DNA of 64,000 nt, from contig JAUICL010000001.1 in assembly GCA_030427905.1 (NCBI GenBank), positions 682,001 through 746,000 on the forward strand. Reading direction: 5' to 3'. Shown in pieces: positions 14,645 through 23,057 of the stretch; the first letter of the stretch is position 1; each line of letters begins with the position of its first letter. A program made the translations under genes and the position numbers. Under the pieces are notes generated by a model that saw nothing but the letters and a program-made list of their open reading frames with translations, searched no databases and was not told the origin of the DNA. The DNA comes from Bacteroidia bacterium (GTDB lineage: Bacteria > Bacteroidota > Bacteroidia > Flavobacteriales_D > Cryomorphaceae).

Positions 14645-15721
14645 TCAGGATACGGGTTTCTTCAACAACCAGGCATTCGGGAAGGTCCCAGTCGTTCTCA
14701 TATCATCTAGTGAATTCAAGGCTTGGTCGTAATCGCCGAAGCTTTCAATTTTAACGCGGTAAAGTCCCTTGTGGAGATCGAGTATAGCGGCACTGTATCC
14801 GCGCATTTCCAATCGCGATACAAATTTTTCGGCATTGGTGCGCTCACCAAAACACCCACCAATAATATGGTAGAGCCCAGAAGGTTTTGCTGCCAAAGCC
14901 GGGCTTGCTACACCTTTTTCTCTTAAATCAACCCAAACGCCAGTGCTGTCTATTTTTCCAGTCTCAAAGGAGTAAGGAAATACGGCTACATTCTCTGGGA
15001 ATGCGACTTCAGTGGTTTCTACCGACACTTTATTGGTGTTGGTTTCCCGCTCAGCGTAGGCAGGTATGGCGTGGCTCGCTGACTTAAATGGGTTTAAGTC
15101 GGCTACCGTTACTTCAGTAGGGCTCTTAAAATCAGTGCTGATGCCGATGTACGCACTCATCGCGATGAATGGTAGCATGGTGGCAGCGGCTACCCAGTAG
15201 ATGCTACTGGTTCTGGAGCGACCCAATTCAATCACTGGTGTTTCCGCGGGTACTTCTTCCGTTTGAACGGCTGGTATCGGGGTTTCTCGAGTGGCTGGCG
15301 CAGGAAGCTTAAATGAGTCAAATCCAAAGGAAGACTTGAGGAAATTGACATCGCCCGATGGTTCAAAACGCAGGTTTTTATTCCCGTCTATATATAGGAC
15401 ACCCACTTTCTTAAACTGGACTTTCCGCCCTTCGTGAAGTTTTTGCCAACACATTTCAACGGCATCTTTAAGAGAAGCGCTAGCTTCTTCAAAAGAGATG
15501 TTTCGGTCTTGCGAAAGCGTTGTTTCTAGCAGGCCATCACTTTTAGTCAGGTTTTTATTGAAGCTCACATCCTTTTGTGGGGGATGAGCAACACCCGATT
15601 TTTGGTCGATTTGCGCTGGCTTGTAGTTGGTTATAAAACCACCAAGCTGCGGCACCACGACACAATCGTAGTCTACGAGTAGGTTTTCTAAATATGGATC
15701 CAGCAGGTTTTCCGCGTTCAT
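14645..15721 (-). CDS. HU-CCDC81 and SPOR domain envelope protein
   Basis: A 358-residue protein with three parts. Residues ~1-130 form the prokaryotic HU-CCDC81 region (ENLLVDYDCVVVPQLGGFI near the start). A transmembrane helix lies at about 170-193. A C-terminal SPOR domain occupies about 278-358 (YHIIGGCFGERTNAEKFVSRL and GLYRVKIESFGDYDQAL). SPOR domains bind denuded peptidoglycan at division sites, so the protein probably links a cytoplasmic HU-like domain to the cell wall. It follows kdsB by 34 nt but has its own candidate promoter box 7 nt before its ATG. Confidence 0.88.
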   Translation of the reverse strand: MNAENLLDPYLENLLVDYDCVVVPQLGGFITNYKPAQIDQKSGVAHPPQKDVSFNKNLTKSDGLLETTLSQDRNISFEEASASLKDAVEMCWQKLHEGRKVQFKKVGVLYIDGNKNLRFEPSGDVNFLKSSFGFDSFKLPAPATRETPIPAVQTEEVPAETPVIELGRSRTSSIYWVAAATMLPFIAMSAYIGISTDFKSPTEVTVADLNPFKSASHAIPAYAERETNTNKVSVETTEVAFPENVAVFPYSFETGKIDSTGVWVDLREKGVASPALAAKPSGLYHIIGGCFGERTNAEKFVSRLEMRGYSAAILDLHKGLYRVKIESFGDYDQALNSLDDMRTTGTFPNAWLLKKPVS

Positions 15722-15728
15722 CTTAATT

Positions 15729-15736
15729 CAAAATTA
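15729..15736 (-). promoter_or_regulatory. Candidate -7 box TAATTTTG for the HU/SPOR gene
   Basis: Minus-strand match to TAnnTTTG, 7 nt before the ATG and between kdsB and this gene. It would give a nearly leaderless transcript. Confidence 0.45.
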
Positions 15737-15755
15737 AGCATATCTCCTTGGCTGA

Positions 15756-16493
15756 TCAAAGAAAATATTTCTTTTCGATCATCATCAAATCTTCAGGCGT
15801 GTCTACCGATTCTGCTTGTGAGTCAGTTAGGCCCGCAAAAATGCTAAAATCATTTTCGAGCCAGCGCAGTTGTTCCAGCGATTCCATGGTTTCGAGGTGG
15901 CTTGGCTCTAGGGTTGTAATTTCTTTGAGAACCGCGTTCCGGTACCCATAAATTCCAAGGTGGATGTAATGCGGTAATTTCGGTTCATTGTCGCTGCGTT
16001 GGAAAGGGATTCCGTGACGTGAAAAATAGAGCACCCGACCAGTTTTCGAAAGAACGGCCTTGACGCGGTTGGGATTGGTTATGTCTGAAGAATCGCTTGC
16101 TGGTGTGACCAAGGTGGCTATTTCTACTCCATCTTTTTCGAGCACACCCAATACCTGATTGATTTGAACGGGGTCGATAAAGGGCTCATCGCCTTGAATA
16201 TTCACGATGAAATCGGGATCGAAATCCAGATTGAGTAAAGCCGCACGACACCGGTCAGTGCCTGAAGGTAAGCTGGGGGCTGTCATCACGGCACGGCCAC
16301 CAAATCCTTCCACGGTTTTCGCAATACTCTCGTGGTCGGTGGCTACTACTACAGCATCCAAATCTGATTTAAGCGCCTGCTCATAAACGCGCTGTATCAT
16401 CGGCTTCCCACCAATACTGGCAAGTGGCTTTCCGGGAAATCTGGTAGACCCAAAACGAGCGGGAATAACACCCAGCTTTTTCACATTTTTCAT
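15756..16493 (-). CDS. kdsB: 3-deoxy-manno-octulosonate cytidylyltransferase
   Basis: A 245-residue CMP-Kdo synthetase, which activates Kdo with CTP for lipid A/LPS core assembly. Motifs: IPARFGSTRFPGKPLASIGGK at the N-terminus, GRAVMTAPSLPSGTDRCRAA, INIQGDEPFID-like VNIQGDEPFIDP, RVKAVLS and LYFSRHGIPF, and HLGIYGYRNAVL. ATG at 16493 is preferred to the TTG four codons earlier. It confirms that the cell makes Kdo-containing LPS. The start is divergent from dprA. Confidence 0.97.
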   Translation of the reverse strand: MKNVKKLGVIPARFGSTRFPGKPLASIGGKPMIQRVYEQALKSDLDAVVVATDHESIAKTVEGFGGRAVMTAPSLPSGTDRCRAALLNLDFDPDFIVNIQGDEPFIDPVQINQVLGVLEKDGVEIATLVTPASDSSDITNPNRVKAVLSKTGRVLYFSRHGIPFQRSDNEPKLPHYIHLGIYGYRNAVLKEITTLEPSHLETMESLEQLRWLENDFSIFAGLTDSQAESVDTPEDLMMIEKKYFL

Positions 16494-16512
16494 AATTGAT
16501 TCCAAGTTTAGC

Positions 16513-16520
16513 TATTTTCG
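16513..16520 (+). promoter_or_regulatory. Candidate -7 box TATTTTCG for dprA
   Basis: Matches TAnnTTCG and lies 8 nt before the preferred dprA ATG, in the gap shared with divergent kdsB. Confidence 0.45.
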
Positions 16521-16528
16521 GTACATCG

Positions 16529-17641
16529 ATGCAAGCTATTCCATTAAATAAGGACGATGTATTCTATCAAATGGCCTTAAGCCGGGTTGAGAGTATCGGT
16601 TCGCGCAGCGCCCGCAAACTTCTGGATTTTTTTGGGTCGGCCGAAGAGATTTTCAAAATGCCCACCCGAGATTTGATGCAAGTGAGTGGGATGAGCATTG
16701 TTCGCGCTAAATCCATCACGAGTTTTACCGAATTTGATCGGGTTGAAGAAGAGTGGAAGTTTATCGAGAAAAAGGGAATTGATGTTCTCTCGATCCAGGA
16801 TGAGAAGTATCCCAACCGGTTAAAGCACTGTTCAGATGCGCCCCTGGTTTTGTTTTACAAAGGGCAGGCCGATCTCTGTGCACCGCGGATGATCAGCGTG
16901 GTGGGGACTCGAAAGGTAAGCGCTTATGGACGCGAAAAAGTTAGAGAGCTCATCGAAGGTCTCAAGGCCGAAGGCTTGTTGGTAGTGAGTGGATTAGCCT
17001 ATGGTGTAGACATCGAAGCGCATCGGGCGTGTTTAGATCTCGACATACCTACTGTAGGAGTTATGGGGCATGGTCTCGATCGCATATACCCGCGCGATCA
17101 CTTTAAGACTGTGGAAGAGATGGTGCATTATGGTGGCGTCTTAACCGAGTTTTGGACAAAGACAAAACCCGATAGAGAGAATTTCCCCATGCGAAACCGC
17201 ATCGTTGCCGGCATGTGCGACGCCACAGTGGTGATCGAGTCGGGAGTAACAGGCGGGTCAATGATCACGGCCAACCTGGCCCTGGGCTACCACCGCGATG
17301 TGTTTGCCCTTCCCGGAAGAGTGGGAGAAAGCCAGGCAGCGGGCTGTCATTCTTTGATCAAGACCAATAGAGCGGCTCTATTCGAATCGGCTGCAGATAT
17401 CAAGACGGTAATGGGCTGGAAAGATGTAGCGGAAAAGCCAGTGCAGAAAAAGCTGTTTGTGGACTTAAACCCCGAAGAAGAAGCCGTTCTAAGCTACATT
17501 CGGGAAAAGGGAGCCGTCCAGATCGACGATCTTTGTTTAGATACTTCCATGCCGGTTTCCAAAGCCATGGTTTGCTTGCTCAATTTGGAGCTTCAAGGCA
17601 TGGTCAGATCCCTTCCAGGCAAGAAGTACGAAACCTGCTAA
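16529..17641 (+). CDS. dprA: DNA-processing protein DprA
   Basis: A 370-residue DprA/Smf, which loads RecA onto incoming single-stranded DNA during natural transformation. It has an N-terminal helix-hairpin-helix-like region (VESIGSRSARKLLDFFG), a Rossmann core with SVVGTRKVSAYG, VVSGLAYGVDIEAHRA, PRDHFKTVEEM and NRIVAGMCDATVVIESG, and a C-terminal winged-helix-like segment (EEEAVLSYIREKGAVQIDDL). I take the ATG at 16529; a TTG 11 codons earlier is possible but would overlap the promoter box. No other competence gene is in the window. Confidence 0.95.
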   Translation: MQAIPLNKDDVFYQMALSRVESIGSRSARKLLDFFGSAEEIFKMPTRDLMQVSGMSIVRAKSITSFTEFDRVEEEWKFIEKKGIDVLSIQDEKYPNRLKHCSDAPLVLFYKGQADLCAPRMISVVGTRKVSAYGREKVRELIEGLKAEGLLVVSGLAYGVDIEAHRACLDLDIPTVGVMGHGLDRIYPRDHFKTVEEMVHYGGVLTEFWTKTKPDRENFPMRNRIVAGMCDATVVIESGVTGGSMITANLALGYHRDVFALPGRVGESQAAGCHSLIKTNRAALFESAADIKTVMGWKDVAEKPVQKKLFVDLNPEEEAVLSYIREKGAVQIDDLCLDTSMPVSKAMVCLLNLELQGMVRSLPGKKYETC

Positions 17642-19160
<1,519 letters not shown>

Positions 19161-19182
19161 TTTCCACTGATCTAGATAATTT

Positions 19183-19214
19183 AACCCCAGGCACTTGTGT
19201 CTGGGGTTTTTTGT
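19183..19214 (+). terminator. Rho-independent terminator of gdhA
   Basis: An 8-bp GC-rich stem (AACCCCAG with CTGGGGTT) with a 10-nt loop is followed by six Ts. It starts 22 nt after the gdhA stop. Confidence 0.9.
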
Positions 19215-19219
19215 ATCGC

Positions 19220-19227
19220 TATATTCG
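19220..19227 (+). promoter_or_regulatory. Candidate -7 box TATATTCG for the WG-repeat gene
   Basis: Matches TAnnTTCG, directly after the gdhA terminator and 20 nt before the next ATG. Confidence 0.45.
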
Positions 19228-19247
19228 TAGTCCAAAACCTAAAAAAC

Positions 19248-20279
19248 ATGAAACTTACGATCAGCCTAGCGGCAATGGCGATTTCGCTCTTTTCATTTGC
19301 TCAAACTACCCATGTCATGCAATTCAAGCCCAAAGATGGAAAGCATTGGGGGTATATGAATCAGAATGGTGAAGAATTGCTACCTGCCAAATACAGCCAA
19401 TGCTTCGCTTTTTCGACCGATGGGTATGGGGTGGCTCTTATCGACAAGGAGCTAAAAATTCTTACGCTAGATGGAAAAGAAATCTCAACAGAAGGTAGCC
19501 GATTGCGACCGGTAGCGACCAAGGTTTTTCATGACGGGCTCTTGGCAGTCAGTGCCAAGTCGGGCAAAGGATTTATTAATACAGAAGGTAAAGTTGTCAT
19601 TCCATTGGAATACGACAAAGTCACTAAGTTTTCAGGTGGATTGGCTGTTGCCAGTAAGGACGATGTATGGAGTATATTAAAAAGTAATGGCGAGGCTACT
19701 ACGATCACCAATGTATTAGTCTTAAATGCCAAGGACCCATCAGAAGGTTTGATACCTTTTCAAGGATCGAATAAAAAGTGGGGATTTCTAGATGGAGAAG
19801 GAAAAGTAGCCATCGATCCCCAATACTCTAAAATTTCTGGATTTAAGAATGGATTAGCTGCTGTGCGCGGAACAGATGATAAGATGGGCTTCATCAACCA
19901 ATCAGGCGAATGGGTGATTCCTACAAAGTTTTTATCAGCATCTGACTTTGACGAAGAATCAGACTTAGCGCGTGTGAAAGATGAAGTGGGTTGGGGTTAT
20001 GTAGATCGCGAAGGAACTGTACATCGAATGAATGATACAGACATCTGGAAAGATTTTTTCAGTGGTCGTTCCAAAGGCCGAAAAGCCGATATGTTTGGTT
20101 TTTATGGCGCAGATATGCAATGGGTAATTCAGCCAAAATACGAAGCCGTTCAAGACTTTTCGAATGGCTACGCTGCAGTGCGTGTCAATGGACTCTGGGG
20201 CTTAGTTGACCGCGATGGAAACGAAGTTCTCCCGGCTACATACGGCGGTTTGAAAGATGCTGTAAAGCTCGAAGACTAG
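19248..20279 (+). CDS. Exported WG-repeat protein
   Basis: A 343-residue protein. The ATG at 19248 gives a clean signal peptide (MKLTISLAAMAISLFSFAQ). The rest is built from about seven to eight WG-type repeats of ~40 residues, each with a core like WGYMNQNGEELLPAKYS, KGFINTEGKVVIPLEYDKV, WGFLDGEGKVAIDPQYSKI or WGLVDRDGNEVLPATYGGL. WG repeats form beta-structure and often mediate binding; no enzymatic motif is seen. Probably periplasmic. It has its own promoter box and a terminator on the 3' side. Specific function unknown. Confidence 0.9.
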   Translation: MKLTISLAAMAISLFSFAQTTHVMQFKPKDGKHWGYMNQNGEELLPAKYSQCFAFSTDGYGVALIDKELKILTLDGKEISTEGSRLRPVATKVFHDGLLAVSAKSGKGFINTEGKVVIPLEYDKVTKFSGGLAVASKDDVWSILKSNGEATTITNVLVLNAKDPSEGLIPFQGSNKKWGFLDGEGKVAIDPQYSKISGFKNGLAAVRGTDDKMGFINQSGEWVIPTKFLSASDFDEESDLARVKDEVGWGYVDREGTVHRMNDTDIWKDFFSGRSKGRKADMFGFYGADMQWVIQPKYEAVQDFSNGYAAVRVNGLWGLVDRDGNEVLPATYGGLKDAVKLED

Positions 20280-20300
20280 ACCTAACTTAGGATAATTGAC

Positions 20301-20339
20301 AAGAGCCCTGACTTCTATGAAAGTCAGGGCTCTTTTTAG
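20301..20339 (+). terminator. Rho-independent terminator after the WG-repeat gene
   Basis: A 13-bp stem (AAGAGCCCTGACT with AGTCAGGGCTCTT) and 8-nt loop, followed by Ts. It lies between convergent genes; only the plus-strand direction has a good T-run. Confidence 0.9.
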
Positions 20340-20360
20340 TTTTTGGGATTCGTTGACTGA

Positions 20361-20576
20361 TTATAAGCACAGCCACTGCAATCCGGCCGGCATCGTTCCG
20401 TTGGCACAATGCATGGCAATCCATGCGCCTACTGTCATGCCCGCAGCGGCTGCGAGCATAATGACGATCAAGGGGATGGCAAAAAAGGTGATCCGCACCA
20501 AGGGCCAGCGCTGGTACCATTTGGTAGCAGCCAGATATTTGTCCAGCGACAACCTTAAATCTTCAGGTAACTGCAT
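20361..20576 (-). CDS. Small one-helix membrane protein
   Basis: A 71-residue reading frame: a charged, helical N-terminus (QLPEDLRLSLDKYLAATKWYQRW) followed by a long hydrophobic segment (about 28-56) and a short tail. I recognise no family. Its composition looks protein-like and it occupies a gap otherwise empty, with a terminator between it and the converging WG-repeat gene. An overlapping frame at 20287-20520 is less plausible. Existence is moderately supported; function unknown. Confidence 0.5.
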   Translation of the reverse strand: MQLPEDLRLSLDKYLAATKWYQRWPLVRITFFAIPLIVIMLAAAAGMTVGAWIAMHCANGTMPAGLQWLCL

Positions 20577-20744
20577 AATAAGGGGAATTGGTTAGCCTAA
20601 TAAATATAAGAAAATAGTGTTAAATAGCTGATAATCAAATGTGAAAAGGCGGTGTGGCCTATAGCGAGAGAACTGATTGTTGACGCGTAGTTGACATTGA
20701 ATCTATGGCCAATTCTGTACTCTTGTACCCTAAACAGACACCTG

Positions 20745-21530
20745 ATGAAGTACATTCTAACCACACTAGCCCTGAGTATTGCCTTGAGTGGCTGCACTGA
20801 CAACAAGCCTAAGCCGAAACCTGACGAAGTACCCGTAGAAGTAGAAGCCAAATGGATCAATAATGTTGAAGAAGCGCACAAGAAGAGGCAGTTTCTAGAA
20901 CATGATGCCATTCAGATGGATCTGGAATTATATTTTGGAGGAAACCTACGCTTAGATGGAAAAATGACCCTGGCTACGAATTCATCAGCTGGGCGTATTG
21001 ATATGAAATCTGGCGATGCGGTTCTTTTTCTAGACGACAAAGTTTATGTGAATCCAGGGTACCCAAATCCAGAATCAGTTCGGTTTACGGCCTATACATG
21101 GAGTTATTTCTTCATGTTTCCATATAAGTTGAGCGACCCTGGTACCCAATGGACCGAACCGTATTTGGATGAGTTGAATGGCGAAGAATACAATAGAGCC
21201 AAACTCACTTTTTCGGCAGGAACAGGAGATGCGCCCGATGATTGGTATGAGATGTATTCCGATCCGGAAACTAATTTAGTTTCTACCGCTGCATACATTG
21301 TTACAGTCAACAAAACGATCGAAGAAGCCGAAGAAGATCCGCACGCTATTTCTTATTCAAATTATTCGGATGTAGATGGCGTCCCAATTGCTCATGATTG
21401 GGGCTTTTGGGCCTGGCGGCCTGATTCGGGTCTCACAGATCAGTTGGGAAGAGCCACCTTGTCGAACTTGAAGTTTGTAGATGGTGAAGACCATTTCTTC
21501 GAATTGCCAGACGATTTTGTCGAGCCGTAA
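20745..21530 (+). CDS. Lipoprotein, DUF6503-like
   Basis: A 261-residue predicted lipoprotein. The ATG at 20745 gives a signal peptide ending in the lipobox LSGC, followed by a charged linker (TDNKPKPKPDEVPVE). The body is beta-rich, with strands such as DGKMTLATNSSAGRIDMKSGDAVLFLDDKVYV and a GDAPDDWYEMYSDPETNLVSTAAYIV segment resembling the DUF6503 family of Bacteroidota, as far as I can judge by eye. It would be membrane-anchored, facing the periplasm or cell surface. No catalytic motif is visible. Longer starts upstream would destroy the signal peptide. Confidence 0.75.
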   Translation: MKYILTTLALSIALSGCTDNKPKPKPDEVPVEVEAKWINNVEEAHKKRQFLEHDAIQMDLELYFGGNLRLDGKMTLATNSSAGRIDMKSGDAVLFLDDKVYVNPGYPNPESVRFTAYTWSYFFMFPYKLSDPGTQWTEPYLDELNGEEYNRAKLTFSAGTGDAPDDWYEMYSDPETNLVSTAAYIVTVNKTIEEAEEDPHAISYSNYSDVDGVPIAHDWGFWAWRPDSGLTDQLGRATLSNLKFVDGEDHFFELPDDFVEP

Positions 21531-21647
21531 ACTTTTATCCACCATACTTTAACGCGAATTACTTTCTTTGCCTTTTGCTAGTTGTGGGCGAATAGGACAT
21601 AATTGATTTAAGGACCCACGAACGAGCCTTTATTCGTTGAGAGCGAA

Positions 21648-23057
21648 ATGGTATTTAGTTCGATCATCTTCTTGTTTTTCTTCTTGCCATTGGTGCTTGG
21701 GGTCTATTTTATCGCCCCAGGTATCAAGCTGAAGAACATTGTTCTTCTCATTCTCAGTCTATTGTTTTACGCATGGGGAGAAGGAGAACTAGTCTTGTTA
21801 ATGATCTTGTCGTCCATCTTCAATTACCTCATAGGGTTGTGGATAGATAGGCATAGATCGAGTTCACTACCAGTATTTATTGGGGTGCTGGGAAATTTGC
21901 TCGCTCTTATTTACTTCAAGTACGTCGGGCTAATTGCTTCGGCTATAGACGCCATTATCGGGACCAACATCAACAACGGGATTGACATTCACCTGCCCAT
22001 TGGGATTTCTTTTTTTACATTTCAATCTATCTCTTACATTGTTGATCTAAAGCGCGGCCACGCTCCGGTGCAGAAGAACCCGATCAGGCTAATGCTTTAC
22101 ATCTCTTTGTTTCCGCAATTGCTTGCAGGGCCAATTGTGAGGTACACCCAGATTGCAGCAGAACTCGAATACCGAAAGCATTCCCTCTCGGAGTTTATTG
22201 CAGGGGCAAAGCGGTTTTGTCTTGGGCTTGCTAAGAAGGTTTTGATCGCCAATGTAGTTGGCGACATTGCGAATACCATTTTTGAAATGCCTGCTGGAGA
22301 GTGGTATTACGCTACCACTTGGTTTGCTGTTCTCGCCTACACAATCCATATGTACTTCGACTTTTCGGGATATTCAGATATGGCCATCGGTTTGGGGCGG
22401 ATGTTTGGGTTTAAATTTCCCGAGAACTTCAACTACCCGTATATCGCCAGAAGTATCAAGGAGTTCTGGCAGCGATGGCACATTACATTGTCATCTTGGT
22501 TTAAGGACTATCTCTATATTCCGCTTGGAGGAAACAGGAAGGGCAAGTTGCGCACCTATATCAATCTATGCATAGTCTTTTTTACAACGGGAATGTGGCA
22601 TGGTGGTACATGGAACTTCGTAATCTGGGGTCTGGTATATGGATTCTTTCTTATTGTAGAAAGAATTGGTTTTGATAGAGTATTAGCCCGATTCCGCATT
22701 TTTAGTCATGTCTATGTTCTACTCATTGTTAGTTTGAACATGGTGTTTTTTGTACTCACCGACTTCTCTTTAGCTATGGAGTTTTTCAGATCAATGATTC
22801 TCCCTGCGTCACGAGAAGGTGGGTTCTTGCTTTCCGATATTCTCACAAGAGAGTATCTATCCATTTTCATTGTTGGTGCTATCTTGAGTGTTCCTATTCG
22901 CCCAACTATTCTTAGTTGGAAAGCAAAACTCAGCTCGAAGGCAATCCTGGTTTCCTGGGATTATGCCACTTCTGTGTTCTATATGGCTCTTCTGGTACTC
23001 AGCGCTCTTTCCATCGCATCATCTACTTACAATCCCTTTATTTATTTTAGGTTTTGA
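21648..23057 (+). CDS. MBOAT family O-acyltransferase (AlgI-like)
   Basis: A 469-residue multi-pass membrane protein of the MBOAT family. Typical AlgI-type blocks are present: FSSIIFLFFFLPLVLGVYF and SLLFYAWGEG at the N-terminus, then GISFFTFQSISYIVDL, FPQLLAGPIVRYTQI and WQRWHITLSSWFKDYLYIPLG, and finally TGMWHGGTWNFVIWG with the catalytic-type histidine near residue 318. Such enzymes move acetyl groups across the membrane for O-acetylation of exported polysaccharide. It is joined to the next gene, an AlgJ/AlgX-like protein, by TGATG stop-start coupling, as in alginate-type acetylation systems. It begins the polysaccharide cluster. Confidence 0.95.
   Translation: MVFSSIIFLFFFLPLVLGVYFIAPGIKLKNIVLLILSLLFYAWGEGELVLLMILSSIFNYLIGLWIDRHRSSSLPVFIGVLGNLLALIYFKYVGLIASAIDAIIGTNINNGIDIHLPIGISFFTFQSISYIVDLKRGHAPVQKNPIRLMLYISLFPQLLAGPIVRYTQIAAELEYRKHSLSEFIAGAKRFCLGLAKKVLIANVVGDIANTIFEMPAGEWYYATTWFAVLAYTIHMYFDFSGYSDMAIGLGRMFGFKFPENFNYPYIARSIKEFWQRWHITLSSWFKDYLYIPLGGNRKGKLRTYINLCIVFFTTGMWHGGTWNFVIWGLVYGFFLIVERIGFDRVLARFRIFSHVYVLLIVSLNMVFFVLTDFSLAMEFFRSMILPASREGGFLLSDILTREYLSIFIVGAILSVPIRPTILSWKAKLSSKAILVSWDYATSVFYMALLVLSALSIASSTYNPFIYFRF

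Noticed and set aside
20287-20520. 77-codon minus-strand frame overlapping the small membrane protein gene
   Set aside because: It runs through the terminator hairpin and gives a His/Arg/Cys-rich product; the other frame has a clean amphipathic helix plus membrane segment.
21621-21638. Small hairpin before the MBOAT gene as a riboswitch or terminator
   Set aside because: Only a 5-bp stem (AACGA/TCGTT), no T-run and no known aptamer pattern.
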